Notes under the pieces: generated by a model
What the model was told of the DNA's origin: nothing
What the model saw: the letters and a program-made list of their open reading frames with translations, nothing else
Database searches by the model: none
Program-made: the position numbers and the translations under genes
DNA from: QHXW01 sp963847515
GTDB lineage: Bacteria; Acidobacteriota; Terriglobia; Bryobacterales; Bryobacteraceae
DNA length: 64,000 nt
Reading direction: 5' to 3'
Assembly (NCBI GenBank): GCA_963847515.1
Contig: CAWKAA010000007.1
Location: 1,984,001-2,048,000 of the forward strand
Shown here: piece after piece, positions 33,991-42,172 of the stretch
Numbering within the stretch: the stretch's first letter is position 1
How the letters are laid out: the number at the start of each line of letters is the position of its first letter

Positions 33991-34773
33991 ATGGAAGAAG
34001 CTGGACAGAAGCTGAAGCGTGTCCGCGAACGTTTGAATCTGCGATACCGCGATGTCGAGGACGCCAGCAACCAGATCGCTGCACGCCACAATAACGACGA
34101 GTTCTCGATCGCGTTAAGCCGCCTGTCCGACATCGAAAACAAGGGTACCGTTCCCACGATGTACCGGCTGTATTCCCTTTGCACGATTTACCGCCTGGAC
34201 GTCAATGAAGTGATGGACTGGTATGGCGTTAACGTATCCGCTCTTGCCTCCGATGCTGCTTCCATCCAGATGCAGCGCACGCATCTGATTGGGTTCAGTG
34301 TCTCTAACTTTGGTGATACTCAAATGCCGCTGGCTCTCGATCCTGGAATCGATCTGCGGCGGACGACTTTCTTGAGCCGCATGATCCAACGTTGGGGCAA
34401 ACTCCCTCTGGCGCTCCTGAACAATCTGGACGTGAAGAACTACCGCTATGCCTTTGTCGGTTCGGAAGACTGGACTATGTATCCGCTGATCCAGCCAAGC
34501 TCGCTAATCCTGATTGACGATACCCATCGCAAGATCGTGAATACCGGCTGGGGAAACGAATATGAACGGCCCATTTATTTCTTCGAACATCGCAAAGGAT
34601 TTTCTTGCGGTTGGTGCACTCTTCAGGAGAACCAGTTGGTATTACAACCGCATCCCGCCTCCATGTGTTATCCCGAGGTGTTCAACTATCCCAACGAGAT
34701 CGACGTCCTTGGCCAAGTGGTCGGCGTGGCTATGCGTCTGGATCAGGGGAAGCGACGGCGTAATCGTACCTGA
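33991..34773 (+). CDS. XRE-type helix-turn-helix regulator with unrecognised C-terminal domain
   Basis: 260 residues from ATG 33991. The N-terminus (KLKRVRERLNLRYRDVEDAS, AARHNNDEFSIALSRLSDIE, TMYRLYSLCTIYRLDVNEVM) is an XRE/Cro-type HTH with an unusually long middle. From about residue 90 a second part follows (PLALDPGIDLRRTTFLSRMI, WTMYPLIQPSSLILIDDTHR, GKSCGWC-like CGWCTLQENQLVLQPHPAS), which resembles the LexA/peptidase-S24-like effector fold, but I see no clear catalytic Ser/Lys pair. The in-frame TTG at 33895 would add 32 residues without a ribosome site. The 3' end overlaps the convergent gene by 44 bases. Confidence 0.75.
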   Translation: MEEAGQKLKRVRERLNLRYRDVEDASNQIAARHNNDEFSIALSRLSDIENKGTVPTMYRLYSLCTIYRLDVNEVMDWYGVNVSALASDAASIQMQRTHLIGFSVSNFGDTQMPLALDPGIDLRRTTFLSRMIQRWGKLPLALLNNLDVKNYRYAFVGSEDWTMYPLIQPSSLILIDDTHRKIVNTGWGNEYERPIYFFEHRKGFSCGWCTLQENQLVLQPHPASMCYPEVFNYPNEIDVLGQVVGVAMRLDQGKRRRNRT

Positions 34774-35218
34774 GCAGCTCGAGAACCATCTCCAGATCGG
34801 TAATGAAGAGGTTGCGCTCCACCTCGCGCGCAGACTGCGGGAATGAAATTCCGGTAGGGCAAAGTCTGATCCAGGTAGCCAGAATGATCTTCTTATCCTC
34901 GTTTAATTCGTCCAAATAAGCTTCCAGATCGTTCTTTTGCTGCTCCAGATTGAAGCATAGCCAGTCGGAAAATATCTGGCCATGACTGTGCCGGAGGGTC
35001 TGCTCGGATTGTTCCGGCCCAAATAACTGCTCGAGTCCGTGGTGGTGGTAAGCTCCGGTGTTTTGATCGCGCAAGGAGGCGAGGTAGATCAGGCGTCCGA
35101 AAGTGGTGGGGATCTGAGATAGCGTGTTGCGCCACAGATCCGAAGCGGCGCTGCGATCGAATTTCATTTCAGCGGTGGCTTGGCTCCGAAGTTCAAAATT
35201 GTCCTCATTGTACAACAC
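34730..35218 (-). CDS. Conserved acidobacterial protein of unknown function
   Basis: 162 residues from GTG 35218; ATG 35167 (MKFDRSAASDLW) is an alternative. Mainly helical, with the segment LWRNTLSQIPTTFGRLIYLA followed by SLRDQNTGAYHHHGLEQLFG (three consecutive histidines at 58-60) and DLEAYLDELNEDKKIILATW. I have the impression of similar short proteins in other Acidobacteria, but no function is known to me. It converges on and overlaps the HTH gene at the 3' end, and its promoter region holds an inverted repeat at 35235-35267. Confidence 0.7.
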   Translation of the reverse strand: MLYNEDNFELRSQATAEMKFDRSAASDLWRNTLSQIPTTFGRLIYLASLRDQNTGAYHHHGLEQLFGPEQSEQTLRHSHGQIFSDWLCFNLEQQKNDLEAYLDELNEDKKIILATWIRLCPTGISFPQSAREVERNLFITDLEMVLELLRYDYAVASPDPDA

Positions 35219-35234
35219 GTTGCCGATGCCCCTT

Positions 35235-35267
35235 CAACGGAACAAAACCTCCAAGGCTGTTCCGTTG
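35235..35267. promoter_or_regulatory. Inverted repeat upstream of the 162-residue protein
   Basis: Perfect 9-base arms CAACGGAAC (35235-35243) and GTTCCGTTG (35259-35267) flank a 15-base loop that itself holds CCT and AGG. It lies 17 bases before the GTG start at 35218 on the minus strand, so it may be an operator or a leader hairpin. Confidence 0.4.
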
Positions 35268-35309
35268 CCGTAAAATAGCGAAGATCAAGCCTCAAAACTA
35301 AGCGTAAAG

Positions 35310-35475
35310 CCAACCGTCGGTATCCCGCAAGTGGTGTCCCGCCTTCCTCCCCTGCGGGGGATCTATACCCTCCTTTTTGTGGGGGCGGCTAAACCCCTTG
35401 TCGTAAACCTATAGAATGCAGCGGATTAGAGGTTGCAGTGCCGACGCTGGGAAGGCGGGTGCCTCCGGGCCGTTT
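35310..35475 (+). ncRNA. Possible 6S-like structured RNA
   Basis: A gene-free GC-rich segment has a strong long-range stem: CCCGCCTTCC (35338-35347) with GGAAGGCGGG (35450-35459), extended by weaker pairs outside. Between them is an internal part with CCCCTGCGGGG and GGTTGCAGTGCCGACG, which recalls the 5' TCCCCTGA and 3' GGTTACAGCCTGCGGC parts around the open bubble of E. coli 6S RNA. The length (~165-180) and one-long-hairpin layout fit 6S RNA, but sequence identity is weak. The rest of the 340-base gap holds an inverted repeat (35235-35267) and A/T-rich DNA before 35576. Confidence 0.38.
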
Positions 35476-35575
35476 TTGGGGAAATATATTGACGCAGCCT
35501 GAGCCGAAAATTCGATTGCATTCTTACGGTAACTTCGATATTCTCGATTCGGCATAGTTGGAGCGAAATTTCACT

Positions 35576-36124
35576 ATGAACTTAATTTTGCTATCGTCAG
35601 CGGGCGTATTTCTTCTGGTTACCTTCGCGTTTGCCGTTTTATTCCGGCGGTTGTCGTCCGGCCCCCAGAAAATCGCGGCGTCGCCGGGAGACTGGGGTCG
35701 TATTTTTTCGGCATCTCGCTACAAGCCGATGGAACGGCTCCTCGATCCAGTGGACTATCGTTTCCTCCAATCTCACGCAGGCTATAGCCGGCGGATACTG
35801 CGCCGATTGCGTGCCAATCGTATCGAGATCTTTCGCGGCTACGTGCGCTGCCTGGGACGGGACTTCACCCGCGTCTCCAGCGCGCTCAAGCTGCTGATGG
35901 TTCACGGTTCAGTGGACCGCTCGGCCTTAGCGGGCCTTCTGTTGAAACAGCGGTTGCTGTTCAGTTTGCACGTGATGTCGATTGAGAGTAAACTCCTGCT
36001 CCACACGTTCGGCCTGGGCGTGCCGGCCGTCGACGTTCAAAGCCTGGTGGAGACCCTGGATATGTTGCGGACCCAGCTGCAGGTGCTGGCCGCAGACACG
36101 CAGCCTTCGGCTGCAGCCGCCTAG
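35576..36124 (+). CDS. Single-helix membrane-anchored protein, unrecognised
   Basis: 182 residues from ATG 35576 (MNLILLSSAGVFLLVTFAFA), one transmembrane helix then a basic, helical cytoplasmic domain: YKPMERLLDPVDYRFLQSHA, YSRRILRRLRANRIEIFRGY, KQRLLFSLHVMSIESKLLLH, LVETLDMLRTQLQVLAA. No family recognised. A good hairpin terminator at 36140-36162 follows the stop. A longer start (TTG 35558) would only add six residues before the helix. Alone on its strand. Confidence 0.72.
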   Translation: MNLILLSSAGVFLLVTFAFAVLFRRLSSGPQKIAASPGDWGRIFSASRYKPMERLLDPVDYRFLQSHAGYSRRILRRLRANRIEIFRGYVRCLGRDFTRVSSALKLLMVHGSVDRSALAGLLLKQRLLFSLHVMSIESKLLLHTFGLGVPAVDVQSLVETLDMLRTQLQVLAADTQPSAAAA

Positions 36125-36139
36125 AGCGATCTTTCTTAC

Positions 36140-36162
36140 GAGCGGGTGACGGTCACCCGCTC
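36140..36162. terminator. Hairpin terminator shared by convergent genes
   Basis: GAGCGGGTGAC and GTCACCCGCTC form a near-continuous hairpin with a tiny loop, followed on the plus strand by TTCCTCTTT. It sits between the stops of the membrane protein (plus) and the SprT-like gene (minus) and could end both transcripts. Confidence 0.75.
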
Positions 36163-36173
36163 TTCCTCTTTAA

Positions 36174-36944
36174 TCACAGCCTCTTCAGAATTTCTTTGGC
36201 TTTTTGCAGTTGCGGAAATGTCTTCTCCGCGGTGCGAAACTCCTGCGTATGCACCCGTCGGCGTGCGCCCGTATGATCTACCGGGTACTGCAGATGCAGC
36301 ATTTCGTGGAACAGCACGTACTCCAGTCCCAACGGGGGAACCTTTGGTGAATCGAAAATCCGGCTGATGATGATGGCGTTGTGGGAGGGATCGAAATGCC
36401 CCAGCATGGATCGCGAAGCGCCGGCGGCTCCATCCCAGCAGGGGCCGCGCCATCAGCCCATCGAAAAATCGGCCGTTTAGATCCTCGAAAATCTCGCTCG
36501 AGATTATGATGAGCGCCGGCTGGTCCTGAGACGAATTTGCGCCCGCGAATTTGCCGGATCAGGTGCATCTGGCGGCGCATATCCCGCCGATTTAGATACA
36601 GCCGGTACCGGTGCGCATAGAGTCGCGGCAACCGGCCGGCGAAATAACTTGCCCACCAGAATGTACGCCAGCGCCTCCATAACGGGGGCCGGAGCGCCTT
36701 CGAGCACGTCCGCAATGCGCACGTGCATCCCCGCGTCCGTCAGGCGGATGAAGCTATCGGCGTTGGCGAAAGGGCAGAACTCTACGTGAACCTCGGGCGG
36801 TTTGGTGCGCGGCTTCAGGTCCCGGAACACGCGTGCGTATATCTCGGCAGCGGTTTCGAAGAAAAGACTGGTTTGCAGACCGGAAACGGGTTGATTCGGG
36901 GCAACGCTGTCCCCGCGCGCTTGCATTTCTTTCGAATTTAACAT
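36174..36944 (-). pseudogene. SprT-like zinc metalloprotease, several frameshifts
   Basis: Assembled over three frames, the protein begins MLNSKEMQARGDSVAPNQPV (ATG 36944), continues IRLTDAGMHVRIADVLEGAP and AYILVGKLFRRPV, then RLYAHRYRLYLNRRDMRRQM, then (next frame) QPALIIISSEIFEDLNGRFF and PLLGWSRRRFA, then MLGHFDPSHNAIIISRIFDS, and ends with the zinc motif EYVLFHEMLHLQYPVDHTG and a KTFPQLQKAKEILKRL tail. Breaks lie near 36640, 36535 and 36410. HEMLH plus the GHF..NAIIISRIF segment is the SprT/M48-like pattern; the family includes proteases acting on DNA-protein cross-links. Unconfirmed function, and possibly simple sequence errors. Confidence 0.72.
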
Positions 36945-36983
36945 ATCAAGGTCATTTGCACCTTCCGCTATCCACGAGGACCA

Positions 36984-37982
36984 GTGCCTAAAGTAAAAAT
37001 CAGCGCGCTCGGCTGTTATGTGCCCCCGCGTGTTCTCACCAATGACGACCTGGAGAAAATGGTCGAAACCACGAATCAGTGGATTCTGGAACGCACCGGC
37101 ATTTCCGAGCGCCATATCGCCGACGCCGGCACCGCTACATCGGATCTGGCAGTAGAGGCAGCGCGCCAGGCGCTCGACCGGCGCGGCATCCAGGCCTCAG
37201 AATTAGACGCCATTCTGGTGTGCACGGTAACGCCGGATATGTTTTTTCCATCGACGGCTTGCCTGGTGCAAAACCAAATTGGAGCGACGCGAGCCTGGGG
37301 ATTCGACCTGATAGCGGCCTGCTCGGGCTTCCTTTACGGTTTGACCACGGCCGCTCACCTGGTGGCGGCAGGAACGCATAAGAAGGTGATGGTCATCGGC
37401 TCCGACACCATGAGCCGCATCATTGATTACACCGACCGCAACACATGCGTACTGTTCGGAGACGGGGCGGGCGCCATGCTGATCGAACCGCTGGCTGCCG
37501 ATGACGATCCGCAGCTTGGCTTCATCGATTTTCTGGGTGAGATCGACGGTTCCGGCGGCGATTATCTCAAAATGCCGGCGGGTGGAAGCCGCCTGCCCGC
37601 ATCGAGCGAAACCGTTGCACAGCGCCTGCATTACGTTCACCAGGACGGCCAGCAGGTGTTCAAGTACGCCGTTCGCAAGATGTACGAAGTCTGTAAGGGT
37701 CTGCTCGATCGCAACGGCCTGTCCGCGAAAGACGTGGATATCATGATTCCGCACCAGGCCAACCGGCGCATCATCAGCGCTACGGCGGAGCGCCTGGGCC
37801 TGGCTTGCGACAAAGTCGTCATCAACATCGACCGCTACGGCAACACGACTGCAGGTACCATCCCTCTGGCCACGCGCGACGCTATTGAAAGCGGGCGGGT
37901 TAAGAAAGGTGATCTGGTCCTGTTCGCCGCCGTGGGCGCGGGCTATACCGTGGGAGCCAGCCTTTGGCGGTGGGCCTACTGA
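36984..37982 (+). CDS. fabH: 3-oxoacyl-[ACP] synthase III (FabH)
   Basis: 332 residues from GTG 36984. Hallmarks: KISALGCYVPPRVLTNDDLE, TNQWILERTGISERHIAD, nucleophile Cys in FDLIAACSGFLYGLTTAAHL (about residue 113), catalytic His in MIPHQANRRIISATAERLGL (about 255) and Asn in NIDRYGNTTAGTIPLATRDA (about 285). FabH joins acetyl- or branched-CoA to malonyl-ACP to start fatty-acid chains. The stop overlaps the convergent FN3 lipoprotein gene by 7 bases. The start is divergent from the SprT-like gene with 39 bases between. Confidence 0.95.
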   Translation: MPKVKISALGCYVPPRVLTNDDLEKMVETTNQWILERTGISERHIADAGTATSDLAVEAARQALDRRGIQASELDAILVCTVTPDMFFPSTACLVQNQIGATRAWGFDLIAACSGFLYGLTTAAHLVAAGTHKKVMVIGSDTMSRIIDYTDRNTCVLFGDGAGAMLIEPLAADDDPQLGFIDFLGEIDGSGGDYLKMPAGGSRLPASSETVAQRLHYVHQDGQQVFKYAVRKMYEVCKGLLDRNGLSAKDVDIMIPHQANRRIISATAERLGLACDKVVINIDRYGNTTAGTIPLATRDAIESGRVKKGDLVLFAAVGAGYTVGASLWRWAY

Positions 37983-39004
37983 GCGGTGACCGTCACGGGC
38001 GCCGACTTTTCGCTCTCATTTGCAAGCTTGTCGACTGCGGTGACTGTATACCTGTAGGTCTTGCCTGCTTGCACGGCGCGATCACTGTAACTCGGCGTTT
38101 CCCGCGTATCTGCAAGCTTCTCGAATGGCCCTTCACCTTGCGCCCGGTACACGCGATAGCCCGCAAGGTCGGAGGCCGTACTGCGCTCCCACATCAGTTC
38201 GATGCTGCCGATCGAAGGTACCACCACCACACCCCCCGGTGGTGGCGGGGCATATGTGTCGCGAGTGATGATCGTCACCTCGGCGGGAAGATCGCTGAAA
38301 ACGTGGATATCGCCTCCGGCGCGAAACCCCTCCACGGAATAGTGATAAGGGATGCCATAATCGGTCGCCCTGTCGACATATTCGGGCCGTTCGGTTTCGG
38401 CAATCGCCGGAGCGTTGGACTCCTCGGCGACTCGCCTGAAAATCCGGTAATGCGGAGACTCCCCTTCCCATGTCAGCCGGACGCCTTCCCGCACGTCCGC
38501 GGCTTTTAGATTCGTAGGCGTGGCAAGCGGTGGGACAACCGATAGTGTGAACAGGTTCGACCATCCCGCGGTTCGGCGGTTTGCGCCGAAGATCCGGGCT
38601 CCGATGCCGACATCCTTCCCGAACCATTCGGCCGCGGGCAGATGGTATTTTATGGTTCCCTGATCGGCCGGGATATCCGCAAAGGTTTTGGCGTTGGCTT
38701 CCCAGGCCTCCAAATCAAATGGCCGGCCGGCCGACCCTACCCGCAGTTCAATGCGAACCGGTTTGTTAATTTCAAGGCTCTCTGTAGTATGAGTGGGCAG
38801 CGTAAACTGCACGAAGATTTGAGACCCGCGCTCGCTGGCCGATAGATCGGCGACACGCTGGGGAATATGGAGGGCTGGCGGCAACGGCTCTCCGACGTAC
38901 CCGCAACTCGACCAAAAGAGCGCAGCCAGGAGCATGAAACAGAAGATGCCCTGCCATACCTTTGCCCGGCCCGCCCTGCCTGTTGGCGCCACGAGTCTCA
39001 GCAA
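37976..39004 (-). CDS. Lipoprotein with fibronectin type III domains
   Basis: 342 residues. A hydrophobic helix and lipobox (FMLLAALFWSSCGYVGE, Cys about 34) mark an anchored lipoprotein. Two FN3-like beta-sandwiches follow: AT..TNLKAADVREGVRLTWEGES (about 165-230) with HYRIFRRVAEESNAPAIAET, and SIGSIELMWERSTASDLAGY with RVYRAQGEGPFEKLADTRET, ending TYRYTVTAVDKLANESEKSA. An N-terminal domain (about 40-150) precedes them. FN3 modules bind or space other modules at the surface. The ATG at 39004 is 40 bases from the REC-GGDEF stop, so they share a strand but not obviously a job. Confidence 0.82.
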   Translation of the reverse strand: MLRLVAPTGRAGRAKVWQGIFCFMLLAALFWSSCGYVGEPLPPALHIPQRVADLSASERGSQIFVQFTLPTHTTESLEINKPVRIELRVGSAGRPFDLEAWEANAKTFADIPADQGTIKYHLPAAEWFGKDVGIGARIFGANRRTAGWSNLFTLSVVPPLATPTNLKAADVREGVRLTWEGESPHYRIFRRVAEESNAPAIAETERPEYVDRATDYGIPYHYSVEGFRAGGDIHVFSDLPAEVTIITRDTYAPPPPGGVVVVPSIGSIELMWERSTASDLAGYRVYRAQGEGPFEKLADTRETPSYSDRAVQAGKTYRYTVTAVDKLANESEKSAPVTVTAQ

Positions 39005-39042
39005 CTTGTAAGGCTAGCACGAGGTTCCGAGCGATACGCAGA

Positions 39043-39972
39043 TCAATGCATCATGACGGCCTGAGGAGTCAGGCATTCGACGCGGTTGCGGCCGCTGCGT
39101 TTCGCGGTATACAAGGCGTCATCGGCCTCATGGGTCAGCAAAGTGGCATCGAACCCAGCCGGTCCGGACGAAGCCGCGACACCCAGGCTGCAGGTCAGAT
39201 TGATGTTGCTCTCCGCGATTTGGAATGGGGACGCCGCCATGGTGGCGCGGATCTGTTCGGCCCGCAGGGTTGCGTCTGCCAAATCGCAGCCAGGCAGCAC
39301 GATCAGAAACTCCTCACCGCCGTAGCGGCACACCGAGTCATAGGAACGGACACAGCATGTAATTCTTCGAGCCGCTTCCTGCAACACGGCATCGCCGGCT
39401 GCGTGGCCTAGCGTATCGTTGATCTGTTTGAAGCTGTCCAAATCCGCCATGAGGAGCGAGATCGAACTGGACTCCCTCTCAGCTCGCTTCAATTCGCGGC
39501 CGAGAATGTCGAGCATCGCGTTACGGTTCCAAAGTGAGGTGAGCGGATCATGCGTGGCTAGCTGGCGCAACGCTTCCCGGCCTTGCACGACTTCTTCCTG
39601 CAGGTCCAGAATCCTTCGCCCGGCGCGAACTCGAACGCGCAACTCGTGGCTGTCCACGGGTTTGCGGAGGTAATCGTCGGCGCCTGCCTCCATGCCCTCG
39701 ACCAGCTCTTCGGCACTGTCTTTAGCCGTGAGCAGCAGAATGTAGATGTACGGCTCTTGATTTTTCTCCCGCACGCGGCGGCAAACCTCGACGCCATCAA
39801 GTCCGGGCATCATCCAGTCGAGAATCGCAAGCCTCGGAGGATCAGTAGCTTGGAGGGCTGCCAGAGCCTCGATGCCGTCTGATACCGCGACCACATCATA
39901 TCCCCACTTGCGCAGCATCCGCTCGAGGACCATCCGAAATCCCGAATTGTCATCCGCGACCAGCGCCTTCAA
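39043..39972 (-). CDS. Response regulator with GGDEF (diguanylate cyclase) output
   Basis: 309 residues. REC domain 1-118: DD pair in MKALVADDNSGFRMVLERML, phospho-Asp in LAILDWMMPGLDGVEVCRRV (about 52), KP in YLRKPVDSHELR (about 105). GGDEF domain 140-300: THDPLTSLWNRNAMLDILGR, SLLMADLDSFKQINDTLGHA (metal Asp), active site SVCRYGGEEFLIVLPGC (GGEEF), and RSYD five residues before, matching an RxxD inhibitory site. So it should make cyclic di-GMP on phosphorylation with product inhibition. This is the PleD/WspR-like layout. Divergent from the VWFA gene. Confidence 0.94.
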   Translation of the reverse strand: MKALVADDNSGFRMVLERMLRKWGYDVVAVSDGIEALAALQATDPPRLAILDWMMPGLDGVEVCRRVREKNQEPYIYILLLTAKDSAEELVEGMEAGADDYLRKPVDSHELRVRVRAGRRILDLQEEVVQGREALRQLATHDPLTSLWNRNAMLDILGRELKRAERESSSISLLMADLDSFKQINDTLGHAAGDAVLQEAARRITCCVRSYDSVCRYGGEEFLIVLPGCDLADATLRAEQIRATMAASPFQIAESNINLTCSLGVAASSGPAGFDATLLTHEADDALYTAKRSGRNRVECLTPQAVMMH

Positions 39973-40080
39973 GGCGAGCTCCTACACGCGGCTCTACCGA
40001 GCCGTCTGATCTTATATCGGCAGGAGCAGGGCTTCCGCTTAGGCACCTGGCCGTGGAACAATGAGCCTGGGGTGCGGTAG

Positions 40081-42171
40081 ATGGCCAGCCACGGTCTCAC
40101 GGTCGGCTTTATTTGGCTGATCGTAAGGGGTTTCCCCAGCCCTGCCACTGCGCAACACACGATTCCCGCCCAGCCTTCCGAAGTTGTCTTGCGCGGCGGT
40201 ACGCGGGAAGTCCTGCTCGATTTCGTGGTGCGCGACAAGCACCAGAGGGAAGTCAAAGATATCCGTCTCGAAGAAGTGGAGATCTATGAGGACGGCGCCC
40301 GCCAAACACTAAAAAGCTTTCAGTACCGGAGCGGCAAAGAAGCACAGCCGGTCACTCCAGGCGTTAGCAAGGATACTGCCCAGGCAGTCAAGCTCGATCC
40401 ATTGCGTGAGATCAACCTCGTGACGATGGTCTTCGCCGGCATGAGCCCGCAAAGCCGGCAACAGGCGGCCGCCATGGCGCACGACTTTTTGCGGACTGAG
40501 CCGGGGCCGAACACCTGGATCGGCGTCTTCACCTTGAAATACAAGCTGGCCGCCGTTCAACCCTACACAGCAGATCTTCAGCTCTTGAACCAGGCTGTCG
40601 ACGGCGCATCGACCGGCCAGTACCAGCAGTTTGCAAAAGAGAATCTCGCACTCATGCAGCGCACCAATTCCCTGGAAGCTTATCCGCGGCAATTCCAGCC
40701 GTTGCAGCCCGGCTCGGCGGAGGAGCGTGGGCCGACGCCAGACGCCGTGTTCGGTCCCATGGAGGCCGCCATACAAAAAGTGACCCTGCGTCTGCTGTTC
40801 CGGCAGGAGGGCACTCGAACTATCGACGCTCTGCGTTCTCTCATTCGGCAACAGGCGCAAATCCCGGGCCGCAAAACGGTTTTGTTATTTTCCGAAGGCC
40901 TAGTCATCCCTCCGGAACAGCCAGAGCTCCTGGAATCGGTGATAAGCGAAGCCAATCGCTCCAACCTCACTTTCTACGCTCTCGATGTGCGCGGCCTGAG
41001 CACGGTCTCGAACTCCAGGCTCTCGGCGCTGACCCAGGACGCTTTGCAATCGTCCATGGAACAAATTTCGGACGTCGGACCAAGTGTCATGAGCACGGAT
41101 CTGCAATCGAACGCACGGCACCTCGCCGCCGGCACCGGCGGTTTCGCCATGGACAACAGTAACGATCTGCGCTCGCCGCTCCGCCGCGTGATGGAAGATG
41201 TGCGCTCCCACTATGAAGTCACGTACGCTCCCGTCTCCACCAACTTCGATGGCCATTTTCGCAAGCTGGCCGTGCGCCTCACGCGTCCAGGCGTGACAGT
41301 GCAGAGCCGCGCCGGATATTACGCGCTGCCCATGATCGCTGGCGAAGCCCTGGCGCCGTTTGAGATGGCCGCGCTCAAGGTTTTGACCACGCAGCCCGAG
41401 CCGCATGCGTTTCCATTCCACGCGGCGGCTCTGCGCTTCGGCGCTGCCGCAGGCGGCCATATATATCGGTTTGTGGTCTCGATTCCCAGCTCCGCGTTGC
41501 GCTTTGAGGAAGAACCAGCCAAGAAGAGCGTGGCGATTCACATCTCCGCGCTGGGCTTGATTAAGGATGAACGGGGCCAGGTAATCCGGAAAGTCTCCAA
41601 GGATCTTTCGTTCGAGGCGCCGGCCGACAAGCGCGCCGAGTTTCAAAGCGGCGACACCAACTTAATCCTGCCGCTCGACCTTCCCGCGGGGGTTTATCAC
41701 CTGGAAACCGCGGTGATCGATCGCGTGGCGGACCGGGCGAGCGTGCGCCGTTCCGTCCTGGTGGTGCCCGACGCGACGGCCGGCTCTCAGGCGAGCGATT
41801 TCGTCTGGGTGCGCCGCGTGCAGCCCTCGGCGGATCGCGACCTGTTCAATCCGCTGGATACGGCGGCGGGAAATATCACCCCGGCATTCGATCCCGCTTT
41901 CGCAAAATCCGATGTGGCGCATTTTTACTTCGTCGTGTATCCTGCTCCCGGCGCTTCCGGCAAACCGGTCAGCGAGATGATCGTTTCGAAAGACGGAAAA
42001 ACAATCGCGGCGGTTCGCCTCGATCTTCCCGAGCCAAATCCGGACGGCTCGTACCCCTTCTTGGAGAGCCTTCCCACGGCGACGCTTGAACCCGGCCAGT
42101 ACGACGTGCAGGTGAAGACCAGCCAACAGGGCCAAACGTCGCTGCTCGCGTCCCAGTTCCTGGTCCGGTAG
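40081..42171 (+). CDS. VWFA-related acidobacterial exported protein
   Basis: 696 residues. A leader (LTVGFIWLIVRGFPSPATAQ) is followed by VVLRGGTREVLLDFVVRDKH, RLEEVEIYEDGARQTLKSFQ and INLVTMVFAGMSPQSRQQAA, then a von Willebrand A-like fold (KTVLLFSEGLVIPPEQPELL, FYALDVRGLSTVSNSRLSAL, NARHLAAGTGGFAMDNSNDL, YEVTYAPVSTNFDGHFRKLA). This matches the TIGR03436-type family known mainly from Acidobacteria, function unknown. The MIDAS motif DxSxS is not evident, so metal binding is doubtful. The C-terminal third is beta-rich and ends TSLLASQFLVR. It stops 1 base before the convergent TPR gene. Confidence 0.88.
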   Translation: MASHGLTVGFIWLIVRGFPSPATAQHTIPAQPSEVVLRGGTREVLLDFVVRDKHQREVKDIRLEEVEIYEDGARQTLKSFQYRSGKEAQPVTPGVSKDTAQAVKLDPLREINLVTMVFAGMSPQSRQQAAAMAHDFLRTEPGPNTWIGVFTLKYKLAAVQPYTADLQLLNQAVDGASTGQYQQFAKENLALMQRTNSLEAYPRQFQPLQPGSAEERGPTPDAVFGPMEAAIQKVTLRLLFRQEGTRTIDALRSLIRQQAQIPGRKTVLLFSEGLVIPPEQPELLESVISEANRSNLTFYALDVRGLSTVSNSRLSALTQDALQSSMEQISDVGPSVMSTDLQSNARHLAAGTGGFAMDNSNDLRSPLRRVMEDVRSHYEVTYAPVSTNFDGHFRKLAVRLTRPGVTVQSRAGYYALPMIAGEALAPFEMAALKVLTTQPEPHAFPFHAAALRFGAAAGGHIYRFVVSIPSSALRFEEEPAKKSVAIHISALGLIKDERGQVIRKVSKDLSFEAPADKRAEFQSGDTNLILPLDLPAGVYHLETAVIDRVADRASVRRSVLVVPDATAGSQASDFVWVRRVQPSADRDLFNPLDTAAGNITPAFDPAFAKSDVAHFYFVVYPAPGASGKPVSEMIVSKDGKTIAAVRLDLPEPNPDGSYPFLESLPTATLEPGQYDVQVKTSQQGQTSLLASQFLVR

Positions 42172-42172
42172 T

